From Diphasiastrum complanatum (lineage: Eukaryota; Streptophyta; Lycopodiopsida; Lycopodiales; Lycopodiaceae): a stretch of 64,000 nt of DNA. The notes beneath the pieces are model-generated. The model was not told the origin of the DNA, ran no database searches, and saw only the letters and a program-made list of their open reading frames with translations. The DNA is taken from positions 52,506,592 through 52,570,591 of the forward strand of contig CM055097.1 in the NCBI GenBank assembly GCA_029204225.1, read 5' to 3'. Shown in pieces: positions 12,020-21,640 of this stretch (position 1 is the first letter of the stretch; each line of letters opens with the position of its first letter). A program made the position numbers and the translations under genes.

Positions 12020-14200
12020 ATGACATCCAATGGTGGAATCATGTTGGAAGCTAAAGAGAGGTTAAACTCTACAAACTATTCAACTTGGAAAGTGAGGATG
12101 GAGTCTTTACTAGAGTTGAATGAGCTAATGGATATAGTTGTGGGAATTGAAGAAAGACCTCTAATTCTTCAAGAGCAACTAAATTTTGATAGAAGGGCTA
12201 AAAGAGCCTTACATATCATAAAGATGAATGTTACCAATGAACTTCTTAAAGAAGTTGGTAAATGTACTTCTTCAAGTGAAGCATGGAATGCTTTGAAGAA
12301 GATCTATGAGTCCAAATCCACATCTAGGGTTCTCACCCTAAGAAGGCAAATCTTCCAAAGTTGTCAAAGAGAGGGAGAGAGTGCACATTCATTTGTCTTG
12401 AAGGTTAAATCCTTGAATGATGATCTAGCATGCATAGATGAAAGCATAAAGGATGGGGAACTAGTTCAAGTCATGTTGAATGGTTTGCTTGATGAACATT
12501 CTAACCTTGTACAATGCTTTGCTATACAAAAGTCCTTGCCAAGTGTCAATGACTTGCAAGAGATCTTGGTGGCTGAAGAGCATAGGTTGCAAGCCAAAGG
12601 TGGTGGTGCATCAACACAAGGTGGAGATGAAGAAGCTCTTTTCACAAAGGGCAAGTTCAAAGGCAAGTGGTCCAAGCAAGGTAGTTTGGAGCATGGAAAG
12701 CATTCTTCTTCTTTGCAAAGTAGGAAGCAAGATAAGTCCAAGTTCAAATGTTTTTATTGTGGGATAAAAGGACATTTTGCAAATGAATGCCATAAGAAAC
12801 AAAATGCTAGATCTAGGTTGAGATCTAATGTACTTCTTGGAGATGATAATTGTTGTGCTAACTTGGCAAGCTTTGGTGAATCTATGGTCAATTTTTTGGA
12901 TCCATTGGATCTTGAAGATGCACTAGTGTTACCTACTAGTCATATGGAGTCATGTGGAGCTAAATTAGCATCATGTTTGTACTCTTCTACTCATGGACTT
13001 CCAAGGCTTGGTGGTTCTTCAATGGTGCTAGATGGCAAGTGCAAAAATGGAAAAAGTAAGGAAGGAGCTAACTTCATCAATGGAGTTGATGAAGATTCTT
13101 CTTTGGAAGTGATTGTTGCTAATGACTTGTTTGTTCATATGGAAAAAGATGGAGATGCTAAGTGTCATTCTTTGCAAGAAGATGGTTGTTCTTCTAATTC
13201 TTTTCATATTGATGTATGTAATCATGTGGGAAAAGATGATGGTGCTTTGAGCATGCTTGAAGGAAATGGTTCTTTTACATCTTTTTGTGATAAAGTCATT
13301 TGTGCAACAAGTGGTGTCACATTTCTTCATAAAAAGAGTAGATCAAAGGTTTCTATCATGAGACTTGGTGAGGGAGATCACAAGTCAAAAGGAAGAGAAG
13401 TATGTGAAGTGTTCAAAGTAGGATGTACTTTGAATGATGTTTTTATGAACGATAGTGAGGAAGAATCATTATCATATGACTCATTACCTAAATCATTGAG
13501 TAGAAGTTCATGTTTGAAAAGAGAGAGTACTTCAATCACTCTTATGTTGAAGGTACTAAGGATTCTTTTCTTGGCTTCTAATATTCAAGAGTCTTCTACT
13601 TCTTATGGTGCAACTATCAAGAGGGAGGTTTCTAACTTTTGTGGTGCTAGCATTAAGAGGGAGTCTTGTGAAGGAAAGGGCAATGGAAGAGTGGTTCTTG
13701 GGAAGATCCAAAGCATGGATCTAACATCTCTTCATCAACTCAAAGCATTCTATGATTGTGGTGGATTGTTCATTCATGGTCAAGATGGCAAAAGGTTGGT
13801 TGAAGAAGACTACATGGAGCAACTCAAGTGGCAACTTCTTCAAGGCAAGGGAGATATCATTGGTGAGCTTATTGAGGTTTGTTATGAACTCAAGAGGGCT
13901 GTTTTGATTAGGTTTGATACTCATCTTCACCTACTCTACTTCATGTTAAATGGAAATGTTGGAATCTATCTTTTGGTTTATGATGGTGGCATTGTTTTCA
14001 CTAACTATAGTGAAGGGTCAAATTTGAGCATTGATGAGATCTTGTGGGATCTTAATCATGTGTTTGAGAGGGAGTATCTTCAGAGTTTCAGATCTGAAGA
14101 TGTTCACATATGCAAGATCTTTGATGTCTTATTGGAAGATCAGAGGTTGATCTTGGATTGCTTCATCAACACCAAGAGACAAGTGGCAATTCGAAGCTAG
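12020..14200 (+). CDS. Gag fused to a large unknown domain (Gag-X)
   Basis: An uninterrupted 726-codon ORF. I chose the ATG at 12020 because it aligns with the Gag start of element III (MTSNGGIML against MASNGGIML); the frame is open 22 codons upstream without ATG. Residues 1-190 are the Copia capsid domain (NYSTWKVRMESLLELNELMD), followed by a K/G linker and the zinc knuckle C244, C247, H252, C257. Instead of protease, about 466 residues of unknown sequence follow, with the landmarks VLLGDDNCCANLASF, SIMRLGEGDHKSKGREV, SLHQLKAFYDCGG and GDIIGELIEVCYELKRAV. I recognise no enzyme motif: no DSG, DDE or YVDD. Alignment with element I shows in-frame insertions and deletions, which suggests protein-level constraint. 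It may be a packaging or structural extension of Gag; that is inference. Confidence 0.88.
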   Translation: MTSNGGIMLEAKERLNSTNYSTWKVRMESLLELNELMDIVVGIEERPLILQEQLNFDRRAKRALHIIKMNVTNELLKEVGKCTSSSEAWNALKKIYESKSTSRVLTLRRQIFQSCQREGESAHSFVLKVKSLNDDLACIDESIKDGELVQVMLNGLLDEHSNLVQCFAIQKSLPSVNDLQEILVAEEHRLQAKGGGASTQGGDEEALFTKGKFKGKWSKQGSLEHGKHSSSLQSRKQDKSKFKCFYCGIKGHFANECHKKQNARSRLRSNVLLGDDNCCANLASFGESMVNFLDPLDLEDALVLPTSHMESCGAKLASCLYSSTHGLPRLGGSSMVLDGKCKNGKSKEGANFINGVDEDSSLEVIVANDLFVHMEKDGDAKCHSLQEDGCSSNSFHIDVCNHVGKDDGALSMLEGNGSFTSFCDKVICATSGVTFLHKKSRSKVSIMRLGEGDHKSKGREVCEVFKVGCTLNDVFMNDSEEESLSYDSLPKSLSRSSCLKRESTSITLMLKVLRILFLASNIQESSTSYGATIKREVSNFCGASIKRESCEGKGNGRVVLGKIQSMDLTSLHQLKAFYDCGGLFIHGQDGKRLVEEDYMEQLKWQLLQGKGDIIGELIEVCYELKRAVLIRFDTHLHLLYFMLNGNVGIYLLVYDGGIVFTNYSEGSNLSIDEILWDLNHVFEREYLQSFRSEDVHICKIFDVLLEDQRLILDCFINTKRQVAIRS

Positions 14201-14967
14201 TGAAAAGCATCAAAGAAGAGACAAATGGTCAAGGCATTTTGGATCTGTTTTTACAGGTTCTTGAAGGTTCAAGTAAGGTCTTTGGAGCTGCAAGGAAGTG
14301 TCTTCTTACTCTACCTCACTTGCCTAATCTCATGTATGAACATTGTTATGTCAATGTGTTGAAATTGTCAAATTTCAATAAAACTAGTTCCATAGTTTTG
14401 CATCCTTTGGATCTTGGAGATGGAATAGTTATCATTGCTGGTTTGTATGATCAAGTACATGAATTCATTCAGATCTTGAAAGGTATTGAAGTGGTCAATA
14501 TGTTTTCTTTTGAACAAAGTTCAAGATCTAGTATTCTAGTGTTGGCAAATTGGCAACTTGTTGACATTGTAGGATCAAGCGTTGTGTGCAAATCTTGTGG
14601 AGGTACTTCAAGTATTTCAAGTTCAGGTTTTGGTCATTCAAATGGAGTAGGGAACACATCTTTTTGGCATTCATTCCCTCAAAGGCTTTCATGGATTGAA
14701 GATCTACAAAGGCAAGAGAAACCAGAGATGGATACATGGAGGAATTCATTAATTGAGATTCTATGTTCTTTTACATGTACCATTTTTATGATTCTATGTA
14801 AAATTGATGTAAGAAATAGTGAAGCATCCTATATGGACACTATTATCTATATCAATTATGTTGTGTCCTATTTTGTACATATTAGGATCCTTGAGAAGAG
14901 ATCTATTCTGATGATGGAGATCATTCTTAAGTTGGAACAAAGTAGTGTTGTAAAACTAGCAAGTTAA
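14158..14967 (+). CDS. Second ORF of element II, overlapping Gag-X
   Basis: A 269-codon ORF in another frame that starts 43 bases before the Gag-X stop. It could be translated after a frameshift or re-initiation, or it may mark a recent shift that cut one longer protein in two. Its C-terminal third (CKIDVRNSEAS, DTIIYINY, EKRSILMMEIILKLEQSS) matches the matching part of element I (CKIDVRNSEAS, DTILYINY, ERRSILRMEIIIKLDQSS). It includes a hydrophobic stretch around IEILCSFTCTIFMIL that might be a membrane segment. The tail resembles the last residues of Copia pol. Function unknown. Confidence 0.6.
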   Translation: MLHQHQETSGNSKLVKSIKEETNGQGILDLFLQVLEGSSKVFGAARKCLLTLPHLPNLMYEHCYVNVLKLSNFNKTSSIVLHPLDLGDGIVIIAGLYDQVHEFIQILKGIEVVNMFSFEQSSRSSILVLANWQLVDIVGSSVVCKSCGGTSSISSSGFGHSNGVGNTSFWHSFPQRLSWIEDLQRQEKPEMDTWRNSLIEILCSFTCTIFMILCKIDVRNSEASYMDTIIYINYVVSYFVHIRILEKRSILMMEIILKLEQSSVVKLAS

Positions 14968-14980
14968 GTTGAAGAGGGAG

Positions 14981-15627
14981 TGTGAAAATTGTCAACATTT
15001 CCTTGTCTAGTTTTAGGCCAAAATTGCTAAAAATGGCACATAGTTTAGGATCTGACTTTTCACACGTGTGAAACAGGTCTAGATATTTTTAGTAAGTGTA
15101 TTTTTTCAGTATGAAGAAGTGTCAAACTTCAAGACCTTCGAAATGAGTCCATTTTCATGTATTTTGGACATATATGCCAATTTTACCTATATAGGGCATA
15201 TTTTAGGTAAGGAGGGTCTAGAGAGAGGAGAGAGAGTCATCTCTCTCAGCTATATATAGCAGGTAGGCCGTGGAGAAACAGGTTGGAGCAGATCCATTGT
15301 ATTCATTTGCTTAATGAGAGATTTTTCTATTGGGTTCTCCTTCCATTGTTGGCATTGTGTAGTGATTGAGTTCAAGCTTTGTGTGTATGATCTTAGGTGC
15401 TTTCCAAAAGTGGTAGGCTGATGTATTATGGACTGTATAATGCTATTTTGGGCCGCACTTGATGTTTATGGAAGTTTCCATTTGTGATAAATGCTTTTTG
15501 ATCAAGTTCTTTGCATTCTAGGTAGCATAGAATGTGTTGCCAATTCCTAGCTTATGTAGTTTGGAGTGCAAGCATTCAAGCCAATGATCTTGGAGTTTAG
15601 ATCCACTTAGGATCTGTATTTTTCACA
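14981..15627 (+). repeat. 3' LTR of element II
   Basis: Preceded by the purine tract gaagagggag (14971-14980). Same length and, by eye, same sequence as the 5' LTR, including TTCACACGTGTGAA at 15059-15072. Followed by the duplication GTTCA. Confidence 0.95.
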
Positions 15628-15632
15628 GTTCA

Positions 15633-15719
15633 CACGTGTGAAACTCCAGAACCAAAACTATTTACAATTTTAGGCAATTTAGGCCTCAAACTAGCTAGGA
15701 AATGTTGACAATTTTCACA
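15633..15719 (-). repeat. 3' LTR of element III, inner part
   Basis: The first 87 bp of the 3' LTR of element III, starting TGTGAAAATTG at 15719 on the minus strand. With 9631-10198 it restores an LTR of about 652 bp. The target duplication of element II overlaps the palindrome GTTCACACGTGTGAA here. Confidence 0.9.
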
Positions 15720-18700
15720 CTCCCTCTTCAACATTGGATGCTAGTTTCAACATAGTCTTTGAGCACATTCCAAGATTAGATCTATGCATTAAATATAGGT
15801 CCTTTCCCAATGGTTTGGTGAAGATATCAGCCACACACTCCTTTGAAGAGACATGTTGAAGCTCCACCTCTTTGGCAATGACTTGATCTCTCACAAAATG
15901 GTGAGCAATCTCAATGTGCTTGCTCCTTGCATGAAAAACAGGATTGCTTGCCAAGCTTTGGGCTGAAAGGTTATCACAAAGTATGATTGGAGTCTTCTCT
16001 GGTTCCATCAAGTGAAGATCCAATAACATCCTCTTGATCCAAAGAATCTCCTTGGTGCATGTTGTTAATGCCTTGTACTCGGCTTCGGTGGAAGATAGAG
16101 AGATAGTTGGTTGCTTCTTTGATAGCCATGAGACCACTCCATCTCCAAGATAGATTGCAAAGGCACTTGTTGACTTCCTATCCATTTGATCACCTGCAAA
16201 ATCTGAATCTGAAAATCCACAAAGGTTAGGTGTAGTACCTCCATACAAGATGCCAAAATCTCTAGATCCCGAGATGTATCTAAGTACTCTCTTTCCTAGC
16301 TTCCAATGAGCCTCACTAGGATCTTGCATAAATTGACTTAGTTTACCAACCACAAAGCTTAGATCAGGTCTTGTGATGGTTAACCATATAAGAGATCCTA
16401 TTAGCTTTCTATAGAGAGTAATGTCCTTGAAGGATCTTTCATTACTTCTTGTAGTTAGCTTTACATTTGATTCCATAGGAGTAGAAACAACTTTACAATC
16501 TTCCATATGAAACCTTTTTAGAATAGAGTTAACATACTTTTCTTGACATATGAATGTAGATTTAGAAGTTCTAATAATCTCTATTCCTAAGATATAATGA
16601 AGTTTACCAAGATCTTGAATTTCAAACTCTCTTTTGAGTGCCATCTTGATTTCATCTATATCTAGACTGTTACCACCACTTAAGATAATGTCATCAACAT
16701 AGATCAAAAGTAAAGTGATATCATTTTCATTCAATCTAAAGTAGAGAGAATGATCATACTCACTCATAGCAAAGTTTTGAGAAAGTAAGAAGGAATTGAG
16801 CTTAGCATACCAACTCCTTGGTGCTTGCTTTAGCCCATACAAACTCTTTTGGAGATAGCACACATGATTAGGCTCATCATGTGAAACATAGCCCTTGGGT
16901 TGCTCCATGTAAATATCTTCTTCAAGATCACCATTCAAGAAGGCATTAGTAACATCCATTTGCCACATATCCCAATCATAAAGAGTTGCAAGAGAGATTA
17001 GGATTCGAATAGTTACCATCTTTGCCACGGGTGCAAAGGTCTCATCATAGTCAATACCATATTCTTGAGCATACCCCTTTGCCACCAACCTTGCCTTGTA
17101 CTTGTTGATTGATCCATCTTGATTTGTCTTGATCTTGAAGATCCACTTACAACCAATTGCCTTCTTGTCCTTTGGAAGCTTTACCAACCTCCATGTGTTG
17201 CTTTTGATGAGTGCTTGATGCTCATGATCCATGGCTTGGATCCATTCCTTATTTTGAATTGCTTCACCTACACAAGTTGGTTCATCAAAAGAGGTAAGAA
17301 AAGCAAAGTTAGAGTTGTCCACCACTTGCTTTCCTTTTTCATCATAGGTTAGCCTTGATGGCTTAGCCCTTTGCCTTTGAGTCTTCCTTGAAGTTTGCTT
17401 TGGAGTGGCATCTCCATCTTCATCCAAGACATCTTGCACATCATGATGATTAGTAGGCACATCAACATCAACATCAACAACATTGGAAACATTCTCTTCA
17501 TGAAAGATGACATCCCTACTTATGACAACTTTCTTTGTAGAAGGAATGTACACTTTGTAAGCCTTGCTTACTTCACTATAGCCAACAAACACACCCTTCT
17601 TTGATGAAGGATCTTCTTTAGTTCTATCATCAAGTGTGATATTGACAAAACATGTACATCCAAAGATCCTACAAAGCTTGACACTCGGCCTTCTACCATA
17701 AAGAACCTCATGAGGAGTTTTACCATCCAAGGAAGCACTTGTCCATCTATTACATAGATAGTTAGCACATGCTAAAGCTTCCCCCCAAAAAGACTTAGCA
17801 AGATTAGCATGTAGTCTCATTGCCTTGGCACATTCACAAAGGGTTCTATTCTTCCTCTCGGCCACTCCATTCTGTTGTGGAGTCCTAGGACTAGAAATCT
17901 CCCTCTTAATCCCATGTGCTATACAAAAGTCTTTGAACCTATTTGAGGTGTATTCCCCTCCATTATCAGATCTTAAGCATTTGATCTTTGTATTGAATTG
18001 GTTTTCCATTTCATTCTTGAACTTGACAAATGCAGCAAACACTTCATCCTTACTTTTAAGAAGATAGATCCAAGTATACCTACTAAAGTCATCAATGAAA
18101 GTTGCATACATCTTTGCCCCACCATTGCTAGTTGTACTAGAAGAATGAATATCAGAATGCACAAGTTGAAAAGCTTCTTTAGATCTAGAAGTAGATCTAG
18201 AATAAGCAAGTCTATGAGATTTGGACAAGGCACAATGTTCACAAACACTATTGTTTGCAACAAGACTTTTAGGGAGACCAAGAACAAGCTCTTTCTTTGC
18301 CATTACCTCCAAAGATTTGAAGTTGGGATGGCCCAACCTCTTGTGCCAAACTTCTTGGTTTGTCAATTGCTCCCTAGCCATACATCCTTCATGATTAGAG
18401 ATCACACATGCATCAAGCTTGAAAAGTTTACCATGCCTCCTACCTTGAGCAATCAAGGATCCACATTTACTTATCAAACATGCATCTCCAATGAACTCCA
18501 CATCAAGTCCTTTGTCAATCATTTGACTTACACTAAGCAAATTCTTAGTGATTGAAGGAATGTACAAAACATTTTCAAGATTTGCTTTCCTATTTGTTGA
18601 AAGGGAAATAGGAATAGTGCCTATGCCTTTGATGTCACATTGACCATCATTTGCAGTGTAGATGATGTTACCTTCTCCCTCATAAAACAATAAGGATGTA

Positions 18701-19668
18701 AAGTATTCCTTATGTCTTGTCATGTGAGATGAGGCTCCACTATCAATCCACCAAGGATCATTATCATCTATGTTGGCTAACAAACTTGAAGTCATAACAA
18801 GTGATTCACATGTGTTATGTTCTTCCTCATCTATTGTAAGATTTCCTTGCCTCTCTCCTTGCTCTCTTTTCTTCTTATAACATTCATTTGCAAAATGACC
18901 TTTTATCCCACAATAAAAGCACTTGAACTTTGACTTATTGTTCTTAGTAGAAGAGGAAGAGGAAGAGTGATCATCATGATCAAAGTTACCACCTTTGGAC
19001 CATTTCCCTTTGCCTTTACCTTTGCCCTTGAATTTGCCTTTTGTGAAGAAAGCCTCTTCACCTCCACCTTGCAAGGATGCACCATCAAGCTTTGATTGCA
19101 ACCTATGTTCTTCAGCCAATAAGATTTCTTGCAAGTCAACCACACTTGGCAAGACTCTTTGAATGGCAAAACTTTGCACAAGGTTAGCATGTTCATTTAG
19201 CAAACCATTCAACATAACTTGGACTATTTCACCATCTTTTATGTTCTCATCAATGCATGCTAAATCATCACTTAGGGACTTAACTCTCAAGATAAATGCA
19301 TGAGCACTTTCACCCTCTCTTTGCCTACTAGAAAATATTTGTCTCCTTAGGGTCAATACCCTAGATGTGGACTTTGATTCAAAGAGCTTCTTTAAGGCAT
19401 TCCATGCCTCACTTGCACTTTGACACTTTCCAACTTCCTTGAGAAGTTCATTTGTAACATTCATTTTAATGATATGAAGAGCCCTTTTGGCCTTCTTATC
19501 AAACCTTTGTTGCTCTTGAAGTGTGAGAGGTCTCTCTTCAATTTCTGCAACTATGTCCATGAGTTCATTCAACTCAAGTAAGGACTCCATCCTCACTTTC
19601 CAAGTAGAGTAGTTTGATGAACTCAACCTTTCACTAGACTCTAGCATGATCCCACCATTGGAAGCCAT
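15715..19668 (-). CDS. gag-pol: Intact Copia Gag-Pol polyprotein of element III
   Basis: A single ORF of 1317 codons with every Copia domain in order. Gag is at about 1-230 (NYSTWKVRMESLLELNELMD); zinc knuckle C250, C253, H258, C263; protease DSG at 309-311; integrase zinc finger H442, H447, C476, C479; integrase core D506, D568, E604, with exactly 35 residues between the last two. RT runs from about 805 to 1060 with YVDD at 990-993. RNase H carries D1154, E1195 and D1232, then ADIFTKPL. It would make the particle, copy RNA to DNA and integrate it. Gag is very close to that of element II. The start MASNGGIML has no better upstream ATG. The stop TGA overlaps the first bases of the 3' LTR. No frameshift or missing catalytic residue is seen, although both LTRs are damaged. 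Confidence 0.97.
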   Translation of the reverse strand: MASNGGIMLESSERLSSSNYSTWKVRMESLLELNELMDIVAEIEERPLTLQEQQRFDKKAKRALHIIKMNVTNELLKEVGKCQSASEAWNALKKLFESKSTSRVLTLRRQIFSSRQREGESAHAFILRVKSLSDDLACIDENIKDGEIVQVMLNGLLNEHANLVQSFAIQRVLPSVVDLQEILLAEEHRLQSKLDGASLQGGGEEAFFTKGKFKGKGKGKGKWSKGGNFDHDDHSSSSSSTKNNKSKFKCFYCGIKGHFANECYKKKREQGERQGNLTIDEEEHNTCESLVMTSSLLANIDDNDPWWIDSGASSHMTRHKEYFTSLLFYEGEGNIIYTANDGQCDIKGIGTIPISLSTNRKANLENVLYIPSITKNLLSVSQMIDKGLDVEFIGDACLISKCGSLIAQGRRHGKLFKLDACVISNHEGCMAREQLTNQEVWHKRLGHPNFKSLEVMAKKELVLGLPKSLVANNSVCEHCALSKSHRLAYSRSTSRSKEAFQLVHSDIHSSSTTSNGGAKMYATFIDDFSRYTWIYLLKSKDEVFAAFVKFKNEMENQFNTKIKCLRSDNGGEYTSNRFKDFCIAHGIKREISSPRTPQQNGVAERKNRTLCECAKAMRLHANLAKSFWGEALACANYLCNRWTSASLDGKTPHEVLYGRRPSVKLCRIFGCTCFVNITLDDRTKEDPSSKKGVFVGYSEVSKAYKVYIPSTKKVVISRDVIFHEENVSNVVDVDVDVPTNHHDVQDVLDEDGDATPKQTSRKTQRQRAKPSRLTYDEKGKQVVDNSNFAFLTSFDEPTCVGEAIQNKEWIQAMDHEHQALIKSNTWRLVKLPKDKKAIGCKWIFKIKTNQDGSINKYKARLVAKGYAQEYGIDYDETFAPVAKMVTIRILISLATLYDWDMWQMDVTNAFLNGDLEEDIYMEQPKGYVSHDEPNHVCYLQKSLYGLKQAPRSWYAKLNSFLLSQNFAMSEYDHSLYFRLNENDITLLLIYVDDIILSGGNSLDIDEIKMALKREFEIQDLGKLHYILGIEIIRTSKSTFICQEKYVNSILKRFHMEDCKVVSTPMESNVKLTTRSNERSFKDITLYRKLIGSLIWLTITRPDLSFVVGKLSQFMQDPSEAHWKLGKRVLRYISGSRDFGILYGGTTPNLCGFSDSDFAGDQMDRKSTSAFAIYLGDGVVSWLSKKQPTISLSSTEAEYKALTTCTKEILWIKRMLLDLHLMEPEKTPIILCDNLSAQSLASNPVFHARSKHIEIAHHFVRDQVIAKEVELQHVSSKECVADIFTKPLGKDLYLMHRSNLGMCSKTMLKLASNVEEGV

Positions 19669-20827
19669 GATTCTAATGTTTCTTCAACTTTTAGGTTCTG
19701 TCCTAAAGCACTTAGCACTCACTTTTCTCTCAACAAATGATAGATAAAGAGATCTATGAAGATTTAGGACCCTAAAACACTTCTATCTTGAACCTAGATG
19801 GTTTCCAAGCATAGAAAGGAAGATTGAAACACATGCAACACTTTGCACACACTAAGAATGGATTACAAAATCAAACCAACCTGAACACACTCTTGCTTAA
19901 GCTCTCAAACTTTCCAGCAAGTGACCAAATCAAGTTATGGTGTGAAGAGTTACTTGCATTCTTAGAAAATACCCAAAACTAGGATGCCAAGATTACCTAG
20001 TAATGAACAAACTTGATCAACATATGATCAACACACTAAGATATTGATTCAACCTGTAAAACCACATGTAAACCACACTTCTAAAAGTTTATAAACTCCA
20101 GCAAGTGATAAATACAAGATTTAGAGGTGAATGAATGAGCACACTTAGTGAATCACAAGACTAGCTTCACTATCTTGTCAAATCTTGGTGTTTAGATGTA
20201 GATCTAAGATCACTTCACATGAGAATGTTCCTCAACCTGTTAAGAACCTGAAAACACACTTGCATAATGGTTAACACCTTCCAGCAAATGCTCCAATCAA
20301 ATTACATAAGGAGAGTTACTTACATGCTCAACAAAGTACACCAAAATTTATGCCAAAATTGATGACAATCTTTACAATATGCTCTTCACAATGGAGCTTA
20401 CAATATGTTCACCCAAAAAAGGGGATCTTTCATCCAAATGGGAGCTTTGCTCAGCCTTTAGGAGAATTACAACTCACTCAAAAGAGCATTTGTCATCCAC
20501 TTAAGGAGAAGTTTCATCCACTTAAGGAGAGTGTTCATCCAAGAATGGAGATTGTCAACAATAGGATTGAAAAGAACATTGTTAGTATTGAATATGCACA
20601 AGCCTCACAATCACAAATGATTAGGTGTTATGATCTGATCCAAAATAGTTTCTTTTCAGCCTCTGATCTTCAATAGACCTGAAATATGCTTTTGATCCAC
20701 AAGTTCAACTCACAAAACAAAGGTTAGTAAGATTTGATCAACAAAGCAATGCAAAATCATGCTAGAACTTGATCAAACATCCAAATATCACCAAAAATGG
20801 AATACTTACTGTAAATAGAAGCCAACC
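19669..20827 (-). other. Leader of element III
   Basis: Untranslated leader nearly identical to that of element II. A plus-strand ORF (20350-20676), antisense to the element, begins MPKLMTIFTICSSQWSLQYV. I treat it as a shadow conserved through shared ancestry. Confidence 0.7.
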
Positions 20828-20840
20828 AGCTCTGATACCA
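20828..20840 (-). other. Primer-binding site of element III
   Basis: TGGTATCAGAGCT on the minus strand, directly inside the 5' LTR. Confidence 0.93.
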
Positions 20841-21170
20841 TGTGAAAAATACAGATCCTAAGTGGATCTAAACTCCAAGATCATTGGCTTGAATGCTTGC
20901 ACTCCAAACTACATAAGCTAGGAATTGGCAACACATTCTATGCTACATAGAATGCAAAGAACTTGATCAAAAAGCATTTATCACAAATGGAAACTTCCAT
21001 AAACATCAAGTGCGGCCCAAAATAGCATTATACAGTCCATAATACATCAGCCTACCACTTTTGGAAAGCACCTAAGATCATACACAATAGCTTGAAGACA
21101 ATACACACAACAATGCTCTCAATGGAGGAAGAAACAATGACAATGATCTATTGATCTCAATGAAGCATAC
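20841..21170 (-). repeat. Truncated 5' LTR of element III
   Basis: Only the R-U5 half remains. Similarity to the 3' LTR (9631-9960) stops at gaagcatac, and Gypsy integrase sequence begins. The expected U3 promoter is absent. Confidence 0.9.
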
Positions 21171-21640
21171 AAGTGGTGGTGCATGGCCGTTCTTAGTTGG
21201 TGGAGTGATTTCTGTCAGGAATCTTTTCTCCTAACAGAGCATATTATTATTAGGTTTGGATGTCCTATCGAGCTCGTAAGTGATCGCGGAACACATTTTG
21301 TGAATGAAACGATAAAGTCTCTGTTGGAAGACTTTTTCGTTATTCATCGGTTTAGTACTATGTTAATCCGAGGGGTAATGGTCAAGCTGAATCTTCCGAC
21401 TAGATTCTCTGCAACATTATGACAAAAATGGTTGAAGCAAGTCATTCTGATTGGGAACATAAACTGCATGCAGCATTATGGGCATTCAGAATAGCTTACA
21501 AAGGTAGTACGAATCAAACACCATTTCAGCTTGTCTATGGTCAAGAGGCAGTTATGTCAATTGAATTCTTAGAACCATCCCCGCGCATAGCAGCAACGGA
21601 ACGGTTGGATGATGTGAAATCCTTATAGATGTGTCATGAG
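21171..21640 (+). pseudogene. Ty3/Gypsy integrase fragment
   Basis: Two frames together give a Gypsy integrase core: LLTEHIIIRFGCPIELVSDR with the second catalytic Asp in SDRGTHF, then ALWAFRIAYKGSTNQTPFQL and VYGQEAVM of the C-terminal half. The stretch that should hold the catalytic Glu is damaged by a frameshift near 21370-21420. The upstream part was lost where element III abuts it. The plus orientation is opposite to that of element III. Not functional. Confidence 0.88.

Larger units (their letters stand above)
10199..15627 (+). mobile_element. Copia element II: young non-autonomous Gag-X retrotransposon
   Basis: Two 647-bp LTRs (TGTGAAAATTG...TTTTTCACA) that I find identical by eye enclose a priming site, a leader of about 1.2 kb, a long Gag-X ORF, a second ORF and a purine tract. 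The 5-bp duplication GTTCA flanks it (10194-10198 and 15628-15632). It sits in reverse orientation inside the 3' LTR of element III. No protease, integrase, RT or RNase H is encoded, so it must use enzymes from another element. Element III or a relative fits, since leader, R-U5 and Gag are almost the same. Confidence 0.95.
9631..21170 (-). mobile_element. Copia element III: coding-intact, split by element II
   Basis: A minus-strand Copia element whose 3' LTR (9631-10198 and 15633-15719) is interrupted by element II. The internal region runs from the priming site at 20840 down to 15720 and encodes an uninterrupted Gag-Pol. Its 5' LTR (20841-21170) is cut after about 330 of about 652 bp and abuts Gypsy integrase sequence, so U3 and its promoter are lost. 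The surviving 330 bp differ from the 3' copy by one base that I can see, so the insertion was recent. No target duplication can be checked because the outer 5' end is missing. Confidence 0.92.

Noticed and set aside
17998-18555. 185-codon plus-strand frame inside element III
   Set aside because: Antisense shadow of the intact Gag-Pol integrase region.
20350-20676. 108-codon frame antisense to element III
   Set aside because: Lies in the untranslated leader, has no independent evidence, and its twin in element II is explained by near-identical DNA.
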